Shown piece by piece: positions 18,533-26,490 of a stretch of DNA of 38,922 bases. Under the pieces are notes generated by a model. It was not told the DNA's origin. It saw nothing but the letters and a program-made list of their open reading frames with translations, and made no database searches. Location: the NCBI RefSeq assembly GCF_030272895.1, contig NZ_JALRNF010000048.1, positions 1 through 38,922 of the forward strand, in the 5' to 3' direction. This stretch comes from Pseudomonas sp. BGr12. GTDB lineage: Bacteria > Pseudomonadota > Gammaproteobacteria > Pseudomonadales > Pseudomonadaceae. Numbering within the stretch: position 1 is the first letter of the stretch; every line of letters begins with the position of its first letter. A program made the position numbers and the translations under genes.

Positions 18533-19018
18533 TCAGTCGTCGTGGCGCCAGTGACGCTTGTGCTTGCGATGGCCATAGTGGTGGCCACGGTCGTGGTAGT
18601 AACGACGGTCGTCGTAGCCACGACGGTAGCGGCGGTGGTCATCGTAGTCGTCTTCATCGGCCTTCTTGCCCATGTAGTTACCCAGGGCGCCACCGGCGCC
18701 GCCGCCTGCGGCCGCACCCATGTAGCCGCCCGTGGTGCCGCCTACGCTGCGGCCAATGGCGTTACCGCCCGCTGCACCCAGGGCGCCGCCGATAGCGGCT
18801 TCACCACGCTGGTGCTTGTTGGCACCGACCGCACTGCCGGCTGCGCCGCCCAGGCCAGCGCCGATCGTCGAGCCAGTGCTGCCGCCGATGGAATTACCGA
18901 CCACTGAGCCCAGTACCCCACCCAATGCGCCGCCAATACCGGCTTCGGTGGTGCCACCTGCCGAGGCAACGCCACTGAGCAGGCCAAGAGACAACAACAG
19001 AATCGAGGAGTACTTCAT
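18533..19018 (-). CDS. glycine-zipper envelope protein with basic His/Arg-rich tail
   Basis: The product is 161 residues. Residues 1-20 are a signal peptide (MKYSSILLLSLGLLSGVASA). Residues 21-115 are glycine-zipper repeats (GxxxG spacing: AGIGGALGGVLGSVVGNSIG and similar), as in the 17-kDa antigen/2TM glycine-zipper families that insert into or span the outer membrane. Residues 116-161 are strikingly polar, with D/R/Y then H/R/K clusters (RRYYHDRGHHYGHRKHKR). No lipobox cysteine is present. The ATG at 19018 gives the clear signal peptide. Function is unknown. Confidence 0.83.
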   Translation of the reverse strand: MKYSSILLLSLGLLSGVASAGGTTEAGIGGALGGVLGSVVGNSIGGSTGSTIGAGLGGAAGSAVGANKHQRGEAAIGGALGAAGGNAIGRSVGGTTGGYMGAAAGGGAGGALGNYMGKKADEDDYDDHRRYRRGYDDRRYYHDRGHHYGHRKHKRHWRHDD

Positions 19019-19124
19019 CAAGAGAGCCTCAAAGGGATGACGAGGCGATCCTGAGGCTGGCAAGGGGGGCTGGCAATGGAAATCCGACGAGTAACACGAC
19101 TTGCACACAATTCTCTAAGTTACT

Positions 19125-19209
19125 GTTTTTTCGGTGAAACTTTCCCGATTTTTCGCGGTCTGAGCTTACTTGAGACAAGGCCCCGGCATCGCTGCCAGGG
19201 CCTTTTTTT
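19125..19209 (+). ncRNA. candidate small RNA ending at an orphan terminator
   Basis: A strong plus-strand terminator at 19177-19209 has no plus-strand gene before it except the thioesterase ending at 18497, with the oppositely oriented glycine-zipper gene between. The 100 bases before it are AU-rich, with U runs (gttttttcgg, gatttttcgc) that suit Hfq binding. The 5' end is a guess; no clear promoter was found. It may belong to a known pseudomonad sRNA family, which I cannot confirm. Confidence 0.35.
19177..19209 (+). terminator. orphan plus-strand intrinsic terminator
   Basis: AAGGCCC (19177-19183) pairs with GGGCCTT (19198-19204), with an inner GGCA/TGCC stem and a single C-A mismatch, followed by a run of T to 19209. 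The minus-strand side lacks a T run, so it is a poor terminator for the oxidoreductase gene that ends at 19234. Confidence 0.82.
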
Positions 19210-19233
19210 GTGGGTGTCGGACAGCGGATTCTG

Positions 19234-21570
19234 TCAGAGGATACGGGCGTTGTCGCTGGCGGCTTCGAGTTTGATCGCGACGAACTTCGAGGTCGGCGTG
19301 TGGCTGCCGTCGCCGACGCTCTCCAGCGGCACCAGCGGATTCACTTCCGGGTAGTACGCCGCGGCCTGGCCGGCCGGGATATCGAACGCGAGCAGAGTGA
19401 AGCCCTTGACCCGGCGTTCGCGGCCATCGCTCCACAGCGAGACGATATCGGCCTTCTGCCCCGGATGGAAGCCCAGGCGGATGATGTCGGCCTCATTGGC
19501 GAACAGCACGTTGCGCTGGCCCTTGACCCCGCGATAACGGTCGTCGAGCCCGTAGATGGTGGTGTTGTACTGGTCGTGGGAGCGCATCGACTGCATGATC
19601 AGGTCCGGCACCTGGCCGCTGGCCCGCACACGTTCGTGCAACAGGTCGTCGGGCAGGCCGTTGGCCTTGAAGTTGGCCCGGCCGCTGGCGGTCTTCCACT
19701 GGCGCTGCCCGGCGCTGCTGCCCAGGTAGAAACCGCCGGGGTGTTGCAGGCGCTGGTTGAAATTGTCGAAACCTGGAATGGTCTCGCTGATCAGGTCGCG
19801 GATGCGTCCGTAGTCCGCCACCAGCCAGTTCCAGTCCACGGGGCTGGCGCCGAGGGTGGCGGCGGCGATACCGGCGATCACCGCCGGCTCCGAGCGCATC
19901 TGCCGCGACAGTGGCTGCAACTGGCCGTTCGAGGCATGCACCATGCTGAACGAATCTTCCACCGTGACCGCCTGCGGGCCTTCGCCTTGCAGGTCGATGT
20001 CGGTGCGCCCCAGGCACGGCAGGATCAGCGCCTGCTTGCCGTGAATCAGGTGGCTGCGGTTGAGCTTGGTGCTGATCTGCACGGTCAGCTCACAGCTGCG
20101 CAGGGCCTGGGCGGTGCGTTCGGTGTCGGGGGTTGCCTGGGCGAAGTTACCGCCAAGGCCGATGAACACCCTGGCCTGGCCGGCCAGCATGGCGCCGATG
20201 GCTTCCACGGTGTTGTGGCCATTGTGGCGGGGCACCTTGAAACCGAAGCGACGTTCCAGCGAATCGAGCAGGGCCACCGGCGGGCGTTCGTTGATGCCCA
20301 TGGTCCGGTCGCCCTGGACGTTGCTATGGCCGCGCACCGGGCACAGGCCGGCGCCCGGTACGCCGAGGTTGCCGCGCAGCAGCATGAGGTTGGCGATTTC
20401 CTGGATGGTCGCCACTGAATGGCGGTGCTGGGTAATGCCCATGGCCCAGCACATGATCACCTTCTTCGCCTTGCAGTACATCCGTGCGGCTTGTTCGATC
20501 TGTGAAAGCGGCAGGCCGGACTGGGTCTCGATCTGCTCCCAGGGCGTGTTGTCGACCGCCGCCAGGTAATCCTGCACGCCGTGGGTGTGCTGGTTGAGGA
20601 AGTCGTGGTCGAACACCGCCGGGGCGTTGCTGGCCTGGGCTTCGCGTTCCCATTGCAGGAGGAACTTGGCCATGCCGCGCAACACCGCCATGTCGCCACC
20701 CAGGGCCGGGCGGAAGTACGCGGTGTTGGTCGGGCGGTCACCGTTGGTCAGCATCTCCAGTGCATGCTGCGGGTGCTGGAAGCGTTCCAGGCCGCGTTCC
20801 TTGAGCGGGTTGATGCACACCACCTGGGCGCCACGCTTGACCGCCTCGCGCAGCGGTTCGAGCATGCGCGGGTGGTTGGTGCCGGGGTTCTGGCCCCAGA
20901 CGAAAATGGCGTCGGCGTGTTCGAAATCATCGAAGGTCACTGTGCCCTTGCCGACCCCGACACTCTGCCCCAGCGCCACGCCACTGGCCTCGTGGCACAT
21001 GTTCGAGCAGTCGGGGAAGTTGTTGGTGCCATAGGCGCGTACGAACAATTGGTACAGGTAGGCCGCCTCGTTGCTGGCCCGGCCCGAGGTATAGAACTCG
21101 GCCTGGTCGGGGCTTTCGAGGTTGTGCAGGTGACGGGCGATCAGGGCGAACGCGGCATCCCAGTCGATCGGGCGGTAGCGGTCGCTGCTCGGTTCGTAGA
21201 CCATCGGCTCGGTCAGCCGGCCCTGGTATTCGAGCCAGTAGTCGCTCTGGGCCAGCAGCGAAGTGACGCTGTGACGGGCGAAGAACGCCGCATCCACGCG
21301 GCGCTTGGTCGCTTCCCAGTTCACCGCCTTGGCGCCGTTCTCGCAGAACTTGACCATGCCGCTTTCCGGCGAGTCGCCCCAGGCGCAGCCAGGGCAATCG
21401 AAGCCGCCGTTCTGGTTGGTCTTGAGCAGGGCGCGGATGTTCTTCAGGGCGTTGTCGCTGCCGATCCAGGCCTGGGCCACGCTGCGCAGCGCGCCCCAGC
21501 CGCCGGCGGCACCGTTGTAGGGTTTGTAGCGCGGAACGGGCTTCTGGTCGGCTTGGTGATGCAGGCTCAC
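19234..21570 (-). CDS. FdhF/YdeP-family molybdopterin oxidoreductase
   Basis: This 778-residue molybdopterin enzyme belongs to the formate-dehydrogenase-alpha-like group (YdeP type). N-terminal cysteines are in CPGC (59 and 62) and FCENG (76), a CxxC-x13-C pattern unlike the canonical FDH 4Fe-4S site. SNMCHEASGVALGQSVGVGK holds Cys192, the probable metal ligand. VWGQNPGTNHPRM and the C-terminal molydop_binding domain (GLDDRYRGVKGQRNVLFAN) follow. The GTG at 21570 overlaps the fdhD stop (GTGA) and gives MSLHHQADQKP. FdhD next door likely sulfurates its cofactor. The substrate of this group is unproven; formate is only one option. Confidence 0.88.
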   Translation of the reverse strand: MSLHHQADQKPVPRYKPYNGAAGGWGALRSVAQAWIGSDNALKNIRALLKTNQNGGFDCPGCAWGDSPESGMVKFCENGAKAVNWEATKRRVDAAFFARHSVTSLLAQSDYWLEYQGRLTEPMVYEPSSDRYRPIDWDAAFALIARHLHNLESPDQAEFYTSGRASNEAAYLYQLFVRAYGTNNFPDCSNMCHEASGVALGQSVGVGKGTVTFDDFEHADAIFVWGQNPGTNHPRMLEPLREAVKRGAQVVCINPLKERGLERFQHPQHALEMLTNGDRPTNTAYFRPALGGDMAVLRGMAKFLLQWEREAQASNAPAVFDHDFLNQHTHGVQDYLAAVDNTPWEQIETQSGLPLSQIEQAARMYCKAKKVIMCWAMGITQHRHSVATIQEIANLMLLRGNLGVPGAGLCPVRGHSNVQGDRTMGINERPPVALLDSLERRFGFKVPRHNGHNTVEAIGAMLAGQARVFIGLGGNFAQATPDTERTAQALRSCELTVQISTKLNRSHLIHGKQALILPCLGRTDIDLQGEGPQAVTVEDSFSMVHASNGQLQPLSRQMRSEPAVIAGIAAATLGASPVDWNWLVADYGRIRDLISETIPGFDNFNQRLQHPGGFYLGSSAGQRQWKTASGRANFKANGLPDDLLHERVRASGQVPDLIMQSMRSHDQYNTTIYGLDDRYRGVKGQRNVLFANEADIIRLGFHPGQKADIVSLWSDGRERRVKGFTLLAFDIPAGQAAAYYPEVNPLVPLESVGDGSHTPTSKFVAIKLEAASDNARIL

Positions 21571-22403
21571 GATCGGTTCTCCAGCACGGGGCTGAACACC
21601 CGTGGCGCACTGTGTTTGGGCAGATGGATCAGGTTGAGGTTGTGCCGACGCGCCCATTGCAGGGCAAGGCCGGTAGGCGACGAGAGGCTGACCAGGGTCT
21701 GGATGCCGGCGCGCAGGACTTTCTGGATCAGCTCCAGGCTGCAGCGGCTGGTGACGATCGCCAGGCCGCCGTCGAGGCTGATGCGCTGACGCAGCAGGGC
21801 ACCGATCAGCTTGTCCAGGGCGTTGTGCCGGCCGATGTCTTCACGGCCCAGCAGCAGTTCGCCCTCATTGTTCATGAACAGCGCCGCATGCACCGCACCG
21901 CAGTGCTGGCCCAGGGGCTGGAAGGCGTCGATGCGCTGGCGCAGGCCGTCGAGCCAGTGTGCTGGCGGCAGCGGTGCGCCCGGCAATACGTTCAATTCCG
22001 GCAGCGCCTGCTCCAGGGCTTCGACACCGCACAGGCCGCAGCCGCTGGTGCCGGCCAGTTGCCGGCGCTGGTTCTTCAGGTTCCAGAAGGCGCGGCTGGC
22101 GATCTCCACTTCGGCGCTGATGGCCGAGCCACGGCTGCTAAGCTTGAGGTCATAGATCTCGTCCGGCGAGGCAATCACGCCGCTGCCGAGGCTGAAGCCG
22201 ACGATGAAGTCTTCAAGGTCGGTGGGGCTTACCAGCATCACCGCCTGGTTGATGCCGTTGTAGGCAATGGCCAGGGCGACTTCCTCGGCCAGCGCGGTGC
22301 TGGTCTGGCTGTCGTCGGTCAGGTGGCAATAGTCATAGCGGTTGCTGGCCGCGGGCGCAGTCAGGGGGGCGGACGCCGCGCAGGCCGAAGGTTTTGTGCT
22401 CAT
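21567..22403 (-). CDS. fdhD: formate dehydrogenase accessory sulfurtransferase FdhD
   Basis: FdhD passes sulfur from IscS to the molybdenum cofactor of formate-dehydrogenase-type enzymes. The 278-residue protein has the catalytic CxxC loop in GTSGCGLCGVEAL, plus VSPTDLEDFIVGFSLGSG and GREDIGRHNALDKLIGALL, all family-typical. The ATG at 22403 is the only good start. It is upstream of and translationally coupled to the oxidoreductase, which is therefore its likely client. A 12-base palindrome lies just upstream. Confidence 0.93.
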   Translation of the reverse strand: MSTKPSACAASAPLTAPAASNRYDYCHLTDDSQTSTALAEEVALAIAYNGINQAVMLVSPTDLEDFIVGFSLGSGVIASPDEIYDLKLSSRGSAISAEVEIASRAFWNLKNQRRQLAGTSGCGLCGVEALEQALPELNVLPGAPLPPAHWLDGLRQRIDAFQPLGQHCGAVHAALFMNNEGELLLGREDIGRHNALDKLIGALLRQRISLDGGLAIVTSRCSLELIQKVLRAGIQTLVSLSSPTGLALQWARRHNLNLIHLPKHSAPRVFSPVLENRS

Positions 22404-22430
22404 CAGAGATACCGGCGGCTGGTCTGGTTT

Positions 22431-22442
22431 AAGCCTAGGCTT
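22431..22442. promoter_or_regulatory. 12-bp perfect palindrome upstream of fdhD
   Basis: AAGCCTAGGCTT is a perfect palindrome 28 bases before the fdhD ATG and after the LysR gene. A looser outer pair, GATACC (22408-22413) and GGTATC (22450-22455), surrounds it. It is a candidate operator for the fdhD-oxidoreductase transcript. Confidence 0.5.
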
Positions 22443-22495
22443 GCGCTCGGGTATCGTCTAATCGCTAATGCTGATGCCTTGATAGACCGCGTCGA

Positions 22496-23383
22496 TCAGG
22501 CTTCGTCTTGCAGCGCCTGGAATTCTGCCAGGCAGGCTTCGGCCAGGGCCGAACGCGGCGCTGTGCGGCGCATGATCAGGCCCAGTGGCGCCAGGGTGCT
22601 GGCCTGTTCGATCGGTTGCAGGCGCAGGCCTTCGGTCAGCGCATCGAACCCCGCCGCCAGCGGCATGATCGCGCAGCACAGTCCGCCGCTTACCGACTGC
22701 ACCAACTGATGGACGGCATCGGTCTGCAACAGCAACCGCGGTTGCAGGCCGCGGCTGTGGAAGTTGTGATCGATCGACTGGCGAAAGTGCATGCCGGCGG
22801 TCAGCAGGCCCAGCGGCAGTTCGGTCAGTGCTTGCCAGCTTAAGGGTTGCTCGTCGAAGGCAAAGTGATTTGGGTCATACAACAGGCCCATGCGCGTCTC
22901 GCCCAGGGGCAGGGCCAGGAAGCGTTCGTGGTCCAGGCGTTCGAGGTAGGACACGCCCAGGTCCAGGCGATTGCTGGTCAGCTGGTCGAGGATCTGTTCG
23001 GAGCTCAGGGCGCTGAGTTCGAAGCTCAGGTCCGGGTGCTGCTGGCGCAGGCGCCGCAGCAACGGCAGGGGATCGAAGCTCGACAGGGGCACCACGCCCA
23101 GGCGCAGGTTGCCGACCAGGTGGCCGCGGCAAGCCGCCGCTTCGGCGTGCAGGCCGTCGTAGGCGGCGATCACCGAGCGGGCCCAGGCCAGTACCCGCTC
23201 GCCCTCGGCGGTAAAGCCTTCGAAGCGCTGGCCGCGATTGACCAGGGCCAGGTCCAGCTCCTGCTCCAGGTTGCGCAGGCGCATCGACAGGGTCGGCTGG
23301 GTGACATGGCAACGGGCGGCGGCCTGGCCGAAGTGACGGGTTTCGTCCAGGGCGATGAGGAATTTGAGTTGTTTGATGTCCAT
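22496..23383 (-). CDS. LysR-family transcriptional regulator
   Basis: The protein has 295 residues. The N-terminal winged helix-turn-helix is typical (MDIKQLKFLIALDETRHFGQ, then TQPTLSMRLRNLEQELDLAL to about residue 60), followed by the two-lobed periplasmic-binding-like effector domain (LRLGVVPLSSFDP and onwards). It lies upstream of fdhD on the same strand, 92 bases away, and is divergent from the LysM gene. Context suggests it regulates the fdhD-oxidoreductase pair or itself; the effector is unknown. Confidence 0.87.
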   Translation of the reverse strand: MDIKQLKFLIALDETRHFGQAAARCHVTQPTLSMRLRNLEQELDLALVNRGQRFEGFTAEGERVLAWARSVIAAYDGLHAEAAACRGHLVGNLRLGVVPLSSFDPLPLLRRLRQQHPDLSFELSALSSEQILDQLTSNRLDLGVSYLERLDHERFLALPLGETRMGLLYDPNHFAFDEQPLSWQALTELPLGLLTAGMHFRQSIDHNFHSRGLQPRLLLQTDAVHQLVQSVSGGLCCAIMPLAAGFDALTEGLRLQPIEQASTLAPLGLIMRRTAPRSALAEACLAEFQALQDEA

Positions 23384-23426
23384 CGTCGATCCATGGCACG
23401 AGGCAGGCGAAGCATTCTAACCTGTC

Positions 23427-23433
23427 CTAGACT
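23427..23433 (+). promoter_or_regulatory. possible sigma-S-like -10 for the LysM gene
   Basis: CTAGACT, close to the stationary-phase consensus CTATACT, lies 35 bases before the ATG. No -35 is evident. The assignment is weak. Confidence 0.3.
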
Positions 23434-23467
23434 CTTGGCTCCGAGTTTCACAACCAAGGAGAGCGGT

Positions 23468-23908
23468 ATGAGCATTTTCAGCTTCATCAAAGAGGCCGGC
23501 GAAAAGATCATCGACCTGCTGACCCCGGGTAATGCCAATGCCAGCGAGCAGTTGAAAGCGCATGTGGAGAAGGTGGGCTTGGGTAATCCCAACATCCAGA
23601 CAACCATCGAGGGCGACAAGGTCATCGTGAGCGGCGAAGTAGCCAGCCAGGAAGAGAAGGAGAAGATCCTCTTGGCGCTCGGCAACATTGAAGGCGTGGC
23701 TTCGGTGGAAGATAAAATTACCGTCACTGGGCCGATCGCCACCGCTGCGCGCTTTGTCGTGGTGAAGAAGGGCGACACCCTCAGCGCCATTTCCCTGACC
23801 GTGTACGGCAACGCCAACCTCTACAACAAGATCTTCGAGGCCAACAAGCCGATGCTCAAGCATCCGGACAAGATCTACCCGGGCCAGACCCTGCGCATTC
23901 CCGAGTAA
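23468..23908 (+). CDS. lysM: BON and LysM domain protein (Kbp/YgaU-like)
   Basis: The 146-residue protein has a BON domain at about 25-85 (LKAHVEKVGLGNPNIQTTIE ... GNIEGVASVEDKITV) and a C-terminal LysM domain at about 96-146 (FVVVKKGDTLSAISLTVYGN ... IYPGQTLRIPE). This pairing defines the YgaU/Kbp family; the E. coli member is a cytoplasmic potassium-binding protein, and like it this one has no signal peptide. The ATG at 23468 follows AAGGAGAG. It is divergent from the LysR gene and convergent with the HAD phosphatase, three bases away. Confidence 0.92.
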   Translation: MSIFSFIKEAGEKIIDLLTPGNANASEQLKAHVEKVGLGNPNIQTTIEGDKVIVSGEVASQEEKEKILLALGNIEGVASVEDKITVTGPIATAARFVVVKKGDTLSAISLTVYGNANLYNKIFEANKPMLKHPDKIYPGQTLRIPE

Positions 23909-23911
23909 CCC

Positions 23912-24574
23912 TCAGAGCCCTTCGAGCAGCGCCCGGTAGTCCTCCACGGCGGCGAACTCCTCGGTATTTCGCGGCCCTTTGCGGCTGTCCGGCTGGCGCA
24001 CCGCAAGCAGGTGCGCCACGCCGAAGGTACGGGCACTGCGCAGGATCGACAGGGTGTCGTCGATGAACAGGCTGCGCTGCGGTTCAAAGCCGATATCGGC
24101 TTTCAAGGCCGCCCAGAACTGCGGGTTCTCCTTGGGGAATCCGTAGTCGTGGGAGCTGATCAGGCGCTCGAAGTAGGGCGCAAGCTCCACTTTTTCCAGT
24201 TTCAACGACAGCGAGTCGCGGTGGGCGTTGGTGATCAGGATCACCCGCTTGCCGGCGTTCCTGATCGCCTGCAAAAAGGTATCGGCGTCCGGGCGCAGGG
24301 CGATCAGGTGGGCGATTTCCAGCTTCAGGTCGCGCACCGACAGGTTCAGCTCGCGGCTCCAGAAGTCCAGGCAATACCAGTTCAGGGAGCCAGCGTGCTG
24401 CTCGAACAGCGGCTGCATTTCCAGCTCGGCCATGGCCAGGCTGGTGCCGTGCAGCTCGGCGTAGCGCCGGGGCAGGTGTTCGAGCCAGAAATGGTTGTCG
24501 AAATGCAGGTCGAGCAGGGTACCGTCCATGTCCAACAACACGGTATCGATGGTGGACCAGGCTAAAACGGGCAT
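23912..24574 (-). CDS. yrfG: HAD-family GMP/IMP nucleotidase (YrfG-like)
   Basis: This 220-residue HAD hydrolase has motif I DMDGTLLDL (nucleophile Asp15), motif II ILITNAHR, and the late motif FIDDTLSILRSA. Size and the segment FDNHFWLEHLPRRYAE are typical of YrfG, which dephosphorylates GMP and IMP. Family members are often next to nudE, which here is divergently transcribed from 24656. The precise substrate is inferred from family only. Confidence 0.85.
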   Translation of the reverse strand: MPVLAWSTIDTVLLDMDGTLLDLHFDNHFWLEHLPRRYAELHGTSLAMAELEMQPLFEQHAGSLNWYCLDFWSRELNLSVRDLKLEIAHLIALRPDADTFLQAIRNAGKRVILITNAHRDSLSLKLEKVELAPYFERLISSHDYGFPKENPQFWAALKADIGFEPQRSLFIDDTLSILRSARTFGVAHLLAVRQPDSRKGPRNTEEFAAVEDYRALLEGL

Positions 24575-24622
24575 ATGAAAAATCTCGGGCAGTCAGGGCA
24601 GCAGCGGCCGGGCAAGCCACGG

Positions 24623-24628
24623 TATAGT
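24623..24628 (+). promoter_or_regulatory. candidate -10 element for nudE-cysQ
   Basis: TATAGT lies 28 bases before the nudE ATG in the short gap to the divergent yrfG gene. A recognisable -35 is missing. Confidence 0.35.
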
Positions 24629-24655
24629 AACCCGTTCACGCCAAGGAGCCGCCCC

Positions 24656-25218
24656 ATGCGCCAGAAACCCACCGTCCTTTCCCGCGAGATTGTCGCCAGC
24701 AGCCGCCTGTTCCGGGTCGAGGCAGTGCAGTTGCGCTTTGCCAACGGCAACGAGCGCACCTATGAGCGGCTGGTGGGGCGCGGCAATGGCTATGGCGCGG
24801 TGATGGTCGTGGCGATGCTCGATGCCGAGCATGCGGTGCTGGTCGAAGAGTACTGCGGCGGCACCGACGAGTACGAACTGTCCCTGCCCAAGGGCCTGAT
24901 CGAGCCGGGTGAAGACGTGCTGGCGGCGGCCGACCGGGAGCTCAAGGAAGAAGCCGGCTTCGGCGCCCGTCAGCTCGAACATCTGACGGAGCTGTCGCTG
25001 TCGCCGGGCTACATGAGCCAGAAGATCCAGGTGGTGCTGGCCACCGACCTGTACGAAGAACGCCTGGAGGGCGACGAGCCGGAGCCGATGCGGGTCGACA
25101 AGGTCAGCCTGCGCGAGCTCTCGGCCCTGGCCCAGCATCCGCAGTTTTCCGAGGGCCGCGCGCTGGCGGCGTTGTACCTGGTGCGTGACCTGCTGACCCA
25201 GCGCGGGGTGTTCGGCGC

Positions 25219-25222
<4 letters not shown>
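24656..25222 (+). CDS. nudE: ADP compounds hydrolase NudE
   Basis: This is a Nudix hydrolase of 188 residues. The Nudix box GLIEPGEDVLAAADRELKEE followed by AGF at about residues 82-104 fits GX5EX7REUXEEXGU exactly, with the magnesium-binding glutamates present. NudE cleaves ADP-ribose, Ap3A and NADH. The frame is open upstream to 24575, but the ATG at 24656 behind CAAGGAG is preferred. Its stop overlaps the cysQ ATG by four bases (ATGA), so the two are coupled; both enzymes act on adenine nucleotide by-products. Confidence 0.92.
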
Positions 25223-26034
<812 letters not shown>

Positions 26035-26046
<12 letters not shown>

Positions 26047-26490
26047 CACGTACTGGCCGCTGAACAGCACGGCGGCCTCGTCACTGCCCGCATTGCAGAC
26101 CTGGGTCTGCAGGTTCAGGCGCGCCCGGCCACGGCGCTGGAAGGTGGCGACGAAGCGTTCCCAGACCTTTTCTTCCGGCGCCTGGCACAGGGCAATGGCC
26201 GCGCCGGTCACCGGCAGCGGGTAGCTGATCTGGCCCTCCTGGATGACGATGTGGCCATCGTCGATCCCGGCCTCGCGCAGGCGCAGGTGCAGCCAGCCCC
26301 AACCGACCAGTACGGCGGCGCAGTAGAGGCTGCCGCCGAACATGGTGCTCTTGTGGTTGGTGTTGGGCTCCAGCGGCAGTTGCAGGCGCAGGCAGTGTTG
26401 CTGCCAGTCGAGCACCTGCATGCCCATCTCGCGGGTCAGGGGAATATCACCGTGCAGCACCGCTTCGAGGTAGTGGCTGTCCGTGGTCAT
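26035..26490 (-). CDS. YiiD C-terminal-type thioesterase
   Basis: This 151-residue protein matches the YiiD_C/hotdog thioesterase family in size and in the segment LPLEPNTNHKSTMFGGSLYCAAVLVGWGWL (residues 38-67; NxNHxxTMFGGS is the family signature). In E. coli the domain is fused to an acetyltransferase; here it stands alone. The ATG at 26490 overlaps the dctD stop (ATGA), placing it third in a dctB-dctD transcript, though nothing links its chemistry to C4-dicarboxylates. Substrate is unknown. Confidence 0.85.

Noticed and set aside
18545..18660. Apparent short tandem repeats (gtggtcatcg/gtcgtcgtag-like)
   Set aside because: These are codon-level repetition of the Arg/His/Tyr/Asp-rich tail of the glycine-zipper protein, not a CRISPR or satellite.
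20581..21789. 402-codon plus-strand open frame opposite the oxidoreductase
   Set aside because: Crosses the oxidoreductase-fdhD junction and has no motif; both minus-strand genes are well supported.
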